Of a stretch of DNA of 64,000 bases, positions 45,548 through 55,605 are shown one piece after another (within the stretch, counting starts at the first letter, position 1; the number at the start of each line of letters is the position of its first letter). Where the stretch lies: positions 3,542,001 to 3,606,000 of the forward strand of contig CANTUV010000003.1 in assembly GCA_947685225.1 (NCBI GenBank), read 5' to 3'. The notes under the pieces are model-generated. The model made no database searches. It had not been told where the DNA came from and saw only the letters and a program-made list of their open reading frames with translations. Source of the stretch: Garcia nutans (lineage: Eukaryota > Streptophyta > Magnoliopsida > Malpighiales > Euphorbiaceae). The translations under genes and the position numbers were made by a program.

Positions 45548-47336
45548 TGTGAGTGAGAATTTTCGCCCCCACTCCCGGTGGAATGGTTCTTGGGACTTCG
45601 GCACTGTTTAGGCTCGGGACCTTAGAGAACACGGACCTAGGTCTGGATAAAACGGAGTCGCCACCCGGACAGACCGGGAAAAAGAAAGGGGTGGATGACT
45701 CAATTCCTAAAGAATCCCCAACCCCCTAATGGGTTCGAAAAGTTGGGTACGTGTGGGGAAGGTGAGAAATGGCCCAGCACCCCCACAATGCCCTGTTTAT
45801 TGGAACCTGCCTCCTTTACAGGTCTTAATATTATAAAATTCTTAAATATAACAATATTATCCATATTACACACAATAATTAAAAGAAAGCATCATTATAT
45901 TAAAAATCAAAATAATGTCCAAACAAAACAATTAAATGGACACCCATCCAAGGATGGAAACATGTCCTTACATCCCATGCCTAGATAGGACACCTACCAA
46001 AAGGTAGAAACATGCCCTTTACATTGGTTCTAAAATAGAAAATCAATTTAAATTACATGATATTTAACTAATGAGGTACCCACCAAGTGGAAACATACCT
46101 CTTACAATATTTCCAAATCTAAATAAATTGATAAAAGTAAATAATCATTCATCATAAATAAATCATTCATCAAAGGTATTAAACATCAATAGAAAGTAAA
46201 CATCCATCCATGATAAATTAAATAAACCAAGCAATGAACTTAAATAAATTAAAGCATATAAAATAAATCAAAGCATAAACAAGTACAAAATTGAATAAAG
46301 CAAGTAAAGATTCAAATTAGGGCTACTGTTTCTATTTAAGATTCTTTATTCCATGTGTTTAGAGTTTTGGAAGCTATTGTGATTTTAAGGGACTTAAAAT
46401 GGATTAAAGTTTTATGATTTAAAAAGTTGGTAAAGTTCTTTGATTCACCAAATTAGGGTTTGTGATGTATAATCATGAAATTAGGTTTTGGACACTTTAA
46501 AACATTTAGATTTATGATTTACGGTCACTAGATTGTGCTTGAAAGCTTACTATGTTTGAATATGTTTATAGGGGTTTAAGGTTTAAAGGATTAGGGTTTA
46601 GAAAACTTTAAGGTTTAGGTTTTAATGGAGTTAGGGTTCACTGTATTAGGTTTTGGAGTTGAATTAGGGTTTTAGGATTTTTGAATTAGGGTTTCAGAGA
46701 ATGAATTAGTTTTTAGAATTTGGAAAAACAATTGATAATTTTATGAATTTTTATGAAAATAAATAAAATGATTTAAGGTTTATATAAACAGAAAAGATGT
46801 TTTTAGGGTTTGTGGAAAGAAACAGACTCAAACTTAGGATTTTGAAAATTTGGAAATCAAATTAGGGTTTTGAGATTTTGAAGAAACAAAAATAATAATT
46901 TTAAGCTTTTTAGAAAACAAAGTAACGAATTAAGGTTTTTTAACTTTAGAAAAGGTGAATTAGGGTTCTTAGATTTTTTGAATTAAAAGAAACAATTATA
47001 TGATTTAAGTTACTGTGAAGAAATTAGACAATTGATGCATACCTTCGTTTGTTGGTTCCACCAAAAAATTTTTCTTGGATGAACAAAAACAAATACAAGC
47101 TTTGCTGCCTTTGATGGATTGAATTGTTGTCTGCTCTCTCAAAAAAATCAAATTGATTCAAAGCCTTTCCTACTCAGTTTCGGTCTCAATTTTTCTCCAA
47201 AATTTCTTCCCAATTTCTTCATATTTTTTGTGTTGTTTTTGGTATTATTTATAGAAGATTTTTTGATTAATCTTAGTTACTCACGGAATATAACATTCAT
47301 TAAGAAAAGGAAACAAAAACCTAATTGTATTAGTTT

Positions 47337-47515
47337 TTGAAAAAATTTGCGTCGAAAAAATTTTGCTGGCGAAAAAAAACTGCTGCGGAAAAATTACGCT
47401 GGCAAAAAAAAAACTGCTGCAGAAAAAATGCGCTGGCAAAAAAGCTGCGGCAGCGGGAGGCGAATTGGCCTACAGGCCATTTTGCCCGTAGGAAACTCTT
47501 GCCGGCAAAATGGCC
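47337..47515 (-). repeat. U3 repeat and hairpin of Tat LTR
   Basis: Units of about 28-30 bp, with GCTGGC, an A-run and CTGCTGC, are repeated roughly three times (47,365-47,450). They are followed by GGCCATTTTGCC and GGCAAAATGGCC (47,475-47,486 and 47,504-47,515), a perfect 12-nt inverted repeat with a 17-nt loop. It lies in the U3 part of the LTR, about 240-420 bases from its start. Confidence 0.65.
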
Positions 47516-47650
47516 CATGACCATTCGTCCCGCGCTGGTTTTCGACGATAATTTTTTCGTCGCCGATTTTTATTTTATTTATTTGTTTATTATTATTATT
47601 TTTATTAATAAAAATTAGATACTAAAGCAAAAATATTTAATTAAGATAAA

Positions 47651-47725
47651 AAAATTATTTTGGACTAATTAAAATATATTGGACAACATAAAAATTATTT
47701 TGGACTAATTAAAATATATTGGACC
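47651..47725 (-). repeat. Two-copy tandem repeat near LTR start
   Basis: AAAATTATTTTGGACTAATT and what follows (about 40 bp) occurs twice in a row, close to the LTR start. Confidence 0.7.
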
Positions 47726-47753
47726 GGACTGGGTCAAAAATTAAGGGTCTACA

Positions 47754-47766
47754 GTTTGCCCCCTGC
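47754..47766 (-). other. Polypurine tract of element B
   Basis: On the minus strand GCAGGGGGCAAAC, immediately before TGTAGACCC. It orients B as a minus-strand element whose 3' LTR is to its left. Confidence 0.75.
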
Positions 47767-47825
47767 TTGAATGATCTAAAAGACTTTAGTGAAAGAGAGT
47801 GAAAAGCAATAAGACTTAATTTTTG

Positions 47826-48490
47826 AGATGGTTGAGGTTTTGGGTTCTGGAACCGGTTCGAGTTCTGGACTCAAGGATAATTCTAGGTTCTGGACCTAAG
47901 AAAAATTTGGGTTCTGGACCCGATTCGAGTTATGAACTCAAGGATAATTCTAGGTTCTGGACCTAAGAAAAATTTGGGTTCTGGACCCGAGCTAAGTTCT
48001 GGACTTAAGAAGAGATTCTAGGTTTTGGACCTAAGAAAAATTTGGGTTCTGAACCCGAGCTAAGTTCTGGACTTAAAAGAGATTCTAGGTTCTGGACCTA
48101 AGGATAATTTGGGTTTCGAACTCGAGCTATGTTCTGGGCTTAGGAAAGATTCTAGGTTCTAGACCTAAGGATAATTTTAGGTTCTGGACCTAAGAAAAGT
48201 TTGGGTTCTAGACCCTAGCTAAGTTCTGGACTTAAAAGAGATTCTAGGTTCTGGACCTAAGAAAAATTTGGGTTCCGGGCCCGAGCTAAGTTCTGGACTT
48301 AGGAAAGATTCTAGGTTCTAGACCTAAGGATAATTTGGGTTCTAGACCCGAGCTAAGTTCTGGACTTAAATGAGATTCTAGGTTCTGGACCTAAGTAAAA
48401 TTTGGGTTCTGGATCCGAGCTAAGTTCTGTACTTAGAAAAGATTTTAGGTTATGGACCTAAGGATAATTTGGGTTCTGGACCCGAGCTTA
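47826..48490. repeat. TTCTGGAC palindrome array with covarying arms
   Basis: Units alternate TAGGTTCTGGACCTA, GGGTTCTGGACCC and TAAGTTCTGGACTTA with A-rich spacers, over 25 copies in about 660 bp. The centre TCTGG is constant while the arms change together (AGGT/ACCT, GGGT/ACCC, AAGT/ACTT). A short inverted piece of this array is left in A at 39,186-39,286. It sits between the PPT and the PMD gene promoter. Confidence 0.85.
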
Positions 48491-48639
48491 TAATAATTTT
48501 TATTTCAAAAGTTTGGCTAATTTTTATGTCTTCTTCTTGCCCCTTGCGTGTGAAAATATTTATATATACGCAAGTATTTAAATAATTAAATTGAATAATT
48601 GAATTTATCATTTATTTACTGTGTAGTCACTGTTCTTGC

Positions 48640-48752
48640 ACTATTTACTATTTCGTAAATAGTATTTACTATTGGAAATAGTAATTTAACTATTCATCAA
48701 TAGTAATTTACTATTCATGAATAGTAAATTTTACTATTCATGAATAGTAAAA
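48640..48752. repeat. TACTATT palindrome cluster upstream of PMD gene (B copy)
   Basis: Five or more TACTATT...AATAGTA palindromes (loops CATG, CATC, TCGT) lie ahead of the TATA-like box CTATAAAAA at 48,790-48,798. Same position as in A (38,801-38,960). Confidence 0.65.
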
Positions 48753-48889
48753 CTTACTTTTGGATTTTGTTTTTTTCCTTGCCGTTTCTCTATAAAAACC
48801 CATGAATCCTTCATTTGATTCACAGCAAAGTTTCTCAATTTCTATAATTCTCTCAAATTCTTTCAAATTTAGTACATAGTTTTCAAAAA

Positions 48890-50399
48890 ATGCATGCTTC
48901 AAGGTCAGGGACTCATTCTAACACCGAGTTATTGGAGTTTATTCGGCATCATGAAGATGAAAATATAGATATACTAGCCGGAATGCTGCTTCACCGAAGT
49001 TCAAACCAAAAGAGCACGGTAATTATTTTTCTTTTCTTTTCTCTTGATTTTTCGTCTTTCTGTTTTTTTATTTTGATATTATTATTCTTTATTCTTTATT
49101 ATTTTTTTATTTATGATTATTTTTTATTTTTGGTTTTTTTAATTATTGTGTTTGCCTTTATTATTATTTTGTTTGTTTATTTTGTATAATAATTTTTTTA
49201 GAAAATTTAGGAAAAATATATTAATTTAAGCATATAGGATAATATGTACTTACCTGGTATTACCTTACCTGGCTCTTTGTTAGCATGATCATTGCGTTGT
49301 TCGGGCTGGAGGGTGTATTTACAAAGCCCGACAATGGTACGATGTAGTGCCTTCTAGAGTAAGATGGATTATTTGAGATTGCGGCTTTGAGTAGTTCATC
49401 TTACAATTGCCATCCGAGGAATATCAGATAGACCAGAGCGTAGTCCAGGCGCTTGCAGAGCGATGGTTGGACATAACCCACACTTTTCACTTGCCCATTG
49501 GATAGATGACAATTGGTCCGGTCGATATGATGGTGTTTCAGTTCCTCTGACCAACGATATTTTAACATTTGAAGAAATTCAGGGATTAATTGGTATGGAT
49601 CCATCATATAAAGGGCCTTTTAAGATAAAAATCGAGCCAATTTGTAGTTAATAGATGAACTACAAAGGACGGGTTGGCAGAGACACGACCAAACAGTATG
49701 CTCGAGAATTTTTGTTATATCTGCTTGGGTCGACCATCTTAGGCAGCACTGAATCCTCCATCCACTTGTCGGTGTTGAGTGCCCTTTCTTATTTCAGAAT
49801 GGTACCATCTTCTGGCTGGGGTGAAGCTGGTCTCGCGTGTCTTTACCATGGTCTTGATAAACTTTGCCGAAATAAGAAGTCTTTTGTCGGCTTGATGGCG
49901 GTTGTCGATGTATTCTTCTTCCACCAATGTCATTTCCACTCTTTTCTTGCATGAATTTGATCTTTACTATTATTGTAGGTATGGGCATATGAGCACAACC
50001 TCGTGAGGGTACCCAGTATTTCCCGAGATAGGGTCAGGTATTCGAGATTAAATTTCTGGTTCTCTGATCGTGTGGACGTTCCTGGCTCTCGCCATGTGAA
50101 TACTCATCGCTTTGTGTTGAGCTGCTTAACCTGGGACCAGGTAAAATAACATTAGTATACTTTAAATTTTATGTGAAAGTTTACTTACCTTATGTTATTT
50201 TGCAGGTGAATTTGGCCTGGTGGAACCCAGAAGAGTGAGCAAATTGGTCTCCTTTGATGAGGGCTGCACTATCTTTCCAATATTATTGTCGACTCATCGC
50301 TGGCCCAGTGTCTAGTGGCTGGTTTCTCGAGGAGAGAGTTTATGAATGGTTTCTCAGTCCAGAGCAGCGGAGGGTCCCTATGCATATCCTGGAATATAC
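48890..50399 (+). pseudogene. PMD gene of element B, right side lost to insertion G
   Basis: The first exon at 48,890 has SNTELLEFIRHHEDENIDIL, and a donor at GTAATTATTT (about 49,019) is followed by a T-rich intron. Beyond it, from about 49,290, come ARQWYDVVPSRVR, ERWLDITHTFHLPIG and MDPSYKGPFKIKIEP. A stop near 49,650 is followed by MNYKGRVGRDTTKQYAREFL, LLYLLGSTI, SGWGEAGLACLYHGLDKLC. Further exons near 49,980-50,140 and 50,210-50,399 are cut at 50,399 by element G. Relative to A it lacks a few codons around 49,520. In A this gene is antisense to pol; B is the same arrangement inverted. It does not encode a working protein. Confidence 0.72.
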
Positions 50400-51807
50400 T
50401 GTTAGACAAAAGATCTCAATTTTGATCCTTGACAACTCAAATTGAATGATCCATTTAACATGTGTTTGAAGAATCTTGTTGTAGGATTAGGTTGCTTCAA
50501 AAAGACTGAACAGAACACTTCTAGCGGTCGCACCCTACATGCATACGACCGCACCATGCAATTTAAAGATGAAACCTTATCACAGTAGGTTTCGCGGTCA
50601 GAAGCCCGACCTAAGTCGCGACCGCACTTCAAGAAGAGCGACCGTCCCAAGTTCTGGACGACCGCTACTCAAAGGCCTCGAATAATTCTAATCACAGTAA
50701 GGTTCACGGTGACAAGAACGGTGAATGACATGGTCTCACTTGCTGATGTAGTGACCGCCCATATAGATTCGCGACCGCTCCACCAATTCAAGAAGAATTT
50801 GCTTAAAGAGACAGTAGTGTTCGCGTCCTCAGGTGCGTCCAGAAGTTCGACGCGAGAACCTCAATCCGACCGCGAGACACTACCTAGGGCGACCGCGATA
50901 TTCAAATTTTGGCGGACATCTCTTCTGTCCTGTCAGAGAATGCCACGTGAAATGACCGTTAAAAATCCACTTCAACATTCAAAAAGGGCGACCGCACCTT
51001 GGCTAGGCACGACCGTCCAGACAATCACAGCATGGGCAAGATTCCTGCTGCAACGCACTATACTTCGACCGTTGAAGTATTTAAAGTAATTTTAAAATGC
51101 AGCGACCGCTCCTTGTCCAAGGACGACCGCGTTAGATATGAGCGCGACCATCCTTGTATGAAGGACGACCGCGAAATTCCTCGGACAGTTTAAATAAAAA
51201 AGGTCTAAGCTGCCAAGACTTTAATCTCACTATCAATAACGGCTAGTAAGACCACATTGGCTATAAATACAATGTTTCTATGAGAAAACAAATAGAGTGT
51301 GAAAAGCAAAACAGAATTTGATAGCCAAGCAACAATTTTTCTTTTACTTAAACTTACATTTTGAATTGTAATGAATGTTAGGTGTTAGCATTGAAAACAC
51401 CATTGTATAAGTTTGAGTGTGAGCTTGGGAAACACTTGGGTTGTTAGAGTAAGCCTTGTAAAACTCTTGTTGGGTTGTGAGAGTAAGCCTTAAAAACTCC
51501 TTTAAAGGTTCTTAAGTGTTAGCCTTAGAAAACACTTGTGAAGTTAGGTGTGAACTTGTGAAAACACTAAAGTTGGAAGTGAGCTTGTAAAAACTTCAAA
51601 GATTAGTGGAACCTTAACAAGTTGTTAAGGAAGTGGATGTAGGATTGAAGTAAATCCGAACCACTATAAATCTTGTGTGTTCTTTCTTTCTTCCATTACT
51701 CAACGACCTCTTAATTCCGCACCTCTATTTTGTTGAGTTTTTTAATTGTCATTATTTCTTGAGGAAACCAATTCACCCCCCCTCTTGGTTGCCATCTTGG
51801 GATAACA
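50400..51807 (+). repeat. Element G 5' LTR with GCGACCGC array
   Basis: Starts TGTTAGACAAAAGATCTC. From 50,523 to 51,185 about 15 GCGACCGC or GCGGTCGC-type sites occur, with spacers of 15-70 bases. A tail with repeated GTGAGCTTGTGAAAACAC-like blocks (51,410-51,650) follows. The first 300 bases occur reversed in the solo LTR at 2929-3243. No gene. Confidence 0.88.
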
Positions 51808-51809
51808 AT

Positions 51810-51821
51810 TGGTATCAAAGC
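51810..51821 (+). other. Primer-binding site, Met-tRNA type (element G)
   Basis: TGGTATCAAAGC, 2 bases after the LTR end. It matches the Met-tRNA primer site with one change from TGGTATCAGAGC. Confidence 0.85.
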
Positions 51822-51860
51822 CTGAAATTTCTTAAACTTAACTGTGAAATTTGATCCACT

Positions 51861-53072
51861 ATGGCAACTTCTTCTTCATCAAGCTCTCATGGAAATCTTA
51901 ACACTATTCTTAGACCCTACTTTGACGAAACTGACTATTCATACTGGAAACACAAAATGTATTTGTTTCTAGACAGTCAAGGGATTGAACTATGGGATTT
52001 CGTGGAAAGTGAGTGGAAATCTCCCACTTATGAAGTTGATGTTATTCAAGTTCCACTTCCCAAAGCTCAATGGTCAACTAGCAACAATAGAGCTGCTTCC
52101 ATCTTGATGAATTCCATTTCAAGAGAAGAAGGTGGAAGAGTTCAACATTTAACTTGTGCACATTGCATTTGGAAAACACTTGAAAACTACCATGAAGGTA
52201 CAACTCAAGTGAGATTCACCAAAAAACAAATGCATGTCCATGAGTATGAGCTATTCAAGATGAAACCAAATGAAAATGTCACCGACATGACCAATCGCTT
52301 GCTTGCTATTGTTAATGAACTAAAGAAGTATGGCAAGGTATATGATCAAGGTGATGTAAACAGTAAAATCTTGAGAGCCCTAAGAGCTAGAAAGAACTTT
52401 GAATCCAAAGTATCATCCATAGAAGAAGCTCATGATCTCAGCACATTAAGAACCGACGAGCTAGTTGGAAAGTTACTCACATTTGAGCTACACAGTGAGA
52501 AAGAAGAAGATCAAGGTGTGAAAGAAAAGAGAAAACCAATTGCACTCAAAGCAATTAAAGAAGTTGAGAGCTCAAGCAATGAAGGTACTGATGATGAAGA
52601 TGAAATGGCAATGTTCTCAAAAAGAATCAATGAATGGAAAAGAAAGAAAAGATTACAAGCAAACAAAGGCACACCTCCAAAATTCTCCTTCAAAGATAAA
52701 GAAAAGAAAAATGAGGTAAAATGCTATGAATGTGGAAAAACTGGTCACATTAAATCAGATTGCTTCAAATTAAAGAACAAAAAGAAATGGGATAAAGAAA
52801 AGAAAAAGTCTCTCAAAGCAACATGGGATGACTCTTCCTCAAGTGAAGAAGAAGAAGAAGAAGGAATTGCAAATCTTTGTCTCATGGCTATTGAAGATGA
52901 CTCCAATGAGGTAAGTACTCAATCCTTTGATTTAGTAGCACATGATGATACAAATGATATAGATGATAGTGATTTGATTGAGCACATGAACTTTAAAATA
53001 GAAAAATATTTTTCTAAAATGATGCTTTATAAAGAGAAAAACTCTAAGTTAGAAAATATTTTATATGCTTAA
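51861..53072 (+). pseudogene. Gag of element G, first part
   Basis: 403 codons start MATSSSSSSHGNLNTILRPY, the first Met after the PBS. The copia gag core reads YFDETDYSYWKHKMYLFLDS and EGTTQVRFTKKQMHVHEYEL; near residue 288 is CYECGKTGHIKSDCFK, a CCHC knuckle. Acidic, serine-rich stretches follow. The frame ends at 53,070-53,072; a one-base loss near 53,070 shifts it, and coding continues in the next segment. The long gag with coiled, charged C-terminus is usual in SIRE-like elements. Confidence 0.9.
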
Positions 53073-53698
53073 AGAACTCTACCTTAGAATTGAAAACCTC
53101 AAATGAACACTTGATGAATACGATAGGAGAGTTAAATAAAAACTCACATGACTTGGAAAAGGTGATTAAAGAAAATGAAACATTGAAGCATGAGCTAAAA
53201 GAACTAAAAGAATCAATTTCCAAATTTCATAAAGGAAAGGAAGCATTAAATACAATAATTAATAACCAAAGATCACCTTCCTTAAAGTATGGATTAGGAT
53301 TCAATGGATCAACCAACATTGCACCAAGTAAACCAACATTTGTAAAAGCATCTACAATTGAAATTTCTGATGATCATATCAAAGATGCTTGCACCAAGTC
53401 TAAAAGTACCAAAAATACTTCTTACGGCTTGCTAGGAGAAAAAGCTAAAAATAATTATGCATTGTTGTTCACTAAACTTGCACAAAAGAAATCACATACT
53501 TGTAGCTGCATGCATAATACGATAAATACAAAAAGGAAAATGCAGAAGTATAGAATGCCATGGCAATGCACATATTGCATGAAATTCGGACACAAAAACT
53601 TCTATTGTTATATAAGAAAGGCTCATCTCAAGTTAGAAGACTCTTTTTCTGCTAACCATCAAGGACCCAACTTCATGTGGGTACCTAAAAGAAAATGA
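53073..53698 (+). pseudogene. Gag of element G, second part
   Basis: The continuing frame begins about 53,075 and is annotated from 53,090. A charged helical segment (ENETLKHELKELKESISKFH) that could be a coiled coil is followed by a second knuckle, CTYCMKFGHKNFYC. The frame ends at TGA 53,696-53,698, which overlaps the ATG at 53,695 (ATGA). The usual WVPK end motif (FMWVPKRK) is directly before this. The order matches SIRE-like Gag. Confidence 0.85.
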
Positions 53699-54601
53699 TC
53701 ACAATTGTCTTGCAGGTATGCCTAAAATCTACTATCAATGAAAGCACATGGCTTGTGGATAGTGGATGCTCAAGGCATATGACTGGAAATGCAAAGCTTT
53801 TTACAAGTATTACCTACAAACATGGAGGTAATGTAACTTTTGGAAACAATGCTAAAGGTAAAATTCTTGGTGTTGGCTCCATTGGTTCTATTGGTAAGGA
53901 TTTAATAGAAGATGTATGGCTTGTTGATGGTTTGAAACATAACTTGCTATGTGTTAGTCAACTTTGTGATAAAGCATACTTTGTCAATTTTGATTCCAAG
54001 GAATGCAAAATCACAAATTCAAATGATGTTATAATATTTAAAGGTACTAGAACAAACAACACTTATAATGTTAACATACATTCAAATCATACATGTCTAA
54101 TGTCCACTAATAATGATGCATGGTTATGGCATAGAAGACTAGGACATGCTGGTATGGATCAATTGAAATATATCTGCAATGAAAACTTAGTTGATGGCTT
54201 ACCTAAGATAAAATATGATAAAGACAGAATTTGTGAACCTTGCCAACATGGTAAGCAACATAAAAGCTCATTTAAAACAAAGAGTGTTATAAGCACCTCT
54301 AGACCTTTAGAGCTCATTCATTTGGATTTGTTTGGACCAAATAGAGTTACAAGCTTAGGAGGCAAATCATATGCATTTGTTCTTATTGATGACTACTCTA
54401 GATTCACATGGGTTAATTTCTTAGCTCAAAAGAATGAAGCCTTTAATTACTTCAAAACTTTTGCAAAAAGAGTTCAAAATGAAAAAGGATATGTGATCAC
54501 ATCTATTAGAAGTGATCATGGCAAAGAATTTGAGAATGAAAACTTTGAAGGCTTTTGCAATGAACTTGGCATTTCACATAATTTTTCTGCTCCTAGAACT
54601 C
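53695..54601 (+). pseudogene. Protease and integrase start, element G
   Basis: ATG at 53,695, then WLVDSGCSRHMTGNAKLFTS (protease, active Asp with S-G). The integrase zinc domain follows with WLWHRRLGHAGMDQLKYICN and CEPCQHGKQHKSS. The core has HLDLFGPNRV, LIDDYSRFTW and SIRSDHGKEFENENF, and ends at ISHNFSAPRT where element H begins. The start shown is the first Met; the original polyprotein probably continued from Gag. Catalytic Asp residues of the core are present; the catalytic Glu is lost beyond the insertion. Confidence 0.9.
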
Positions 54602-55419
54602 ACATAATTTAATACAATTGTTGTTTGATTTGAATTTAATGTACATATGTTTTTGCAAAGGAAATGATTGTGTTAATGGAATGTATATGTTGTATATATG
54701 TTAATATATATAACATATATGTTGGTCAAATGGAGAGTCAAGGGAAGAAGATATTTTAATTTGGGATGTGTGAAATTACTAAAGAGGGCAAGAGTTTTAA
54801 AGGATATGTGAACAAATAGAAAAGGGCATTTAAGTAATTTTCCTTTTTGGAATGCATGGTGGAGATTTAAAGAGATGATAATTTGATTTTTCTTCATTTC
54901 TTCTTCTCTTTCCCATATGTTGGCCGGCCATTTCAAAGGAAGGGAGCAAGGGTGAGATTTGTTTAATTCAAATTCAATTTGAAGGAAGAATCAAAGGGTT
55001 AAGTTGGAGATTTGTGAAATTTCTTCAATTTAGGTAAGTACTCTCTTGTTTCTTTTTGTTATTTTGAAGTTGTGTATAAGATGAGTTATAGTTTGTTGAT
55101 ATTATGATTTGGTGTGTTTGAGATGTGTTTACAAGTGTTGAAATTGATTGTAAGTTAAAAGAAATTGAATTGGTGTTGGTTTTGTTTTGAAGATGGTGAG
55201 TTAAGTGGAGGTTGATGGTGAAAGATCAAGAGTGAAGTTGGTTTTAGGGTTTTGAAGTGGTAAATGATTATATGTATGGTTAATGTGGATATTGTGTTAA
55301 ACATGCAAAATAAGTGTTAATGACTTTGATTAAATTCATTTGAATGAGTTTATGTTGTGCATAATGTGTTTAATTTCAATCAAAAGAGTGTTGGTTATGG
55401 TTAGGGTTTTTGTTCATAA

Positions 55420-55605
55420 GAGACACGGCCAAACCTAAGAAGAGACACGGCCAAAACTAAAGGATTTTTGAGAGACACGGCCAAGTCTATGGAAATTTGG
55501 CCGTGTTGGATGATTTTTGGAGAGGACACGGCCGTGTCCCTTGCCCATGTTTGATTTTGTTGCTTTTGGTTGAGAGACACGGCCACAAGCTTGGCCGTGT
55601 CCCTT
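55420..55605 (+). repeat. GACACGGCC array in H LTR
   Basis: GAGACACGGCC half sites and one hairpin with GGACACGGCCGTGTCC (55,525) are followed by GACACGGCCACAAGC with GGCCGTGTC near 55,577. It lies at the same LTR position as D's GACACGGGCGTGTC module. Confidence 0.85.

Larger units (their letters stand above)
45548..47753 (-). repeat. Element B 3' LTR (Tat/Ogre-like, inverted)
   Basis: On the minus strand it starts TGTAGACCC at 47,753, directly after a PPT (GCAGGGGGCAAAC, 47,754-47,766). It ends near 45,548 in CTCACTCACA, matching the 1777 end of the first LTR. It contains the telobox tract, the U3 repeat with GCTGGC/GCTGCTG (47,337-47,460), an inverted repeat at 47,475-47,515 and a tandem duplication at 47,651-47,725. 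No gene. Confidence 0.85.
50400..54601 (+). mobile_element. Element G: SIRE-like Ty1/copia (left part)
   Basis: The 5' LTR (50,400-51,807, TGTTAG to ATAACA), PBS, gag with two knuckles, protease and the start of integrase are present. It is cut at about 54,602 by element H inside the integrase core. RT, RNase H and the 3' LTR lie beyond H, outside the window, if they exist. It is inserted in the PMD gene of B. Confidence 0.9.

Noticed and set aside
47337..47618. 93-codon frame, Lys/Ala-rich
   Set aside because: It is a translation of the U3 repeat (GCTGGC plus A-runs) in the B LTR, and the element's own orientation is opposite.
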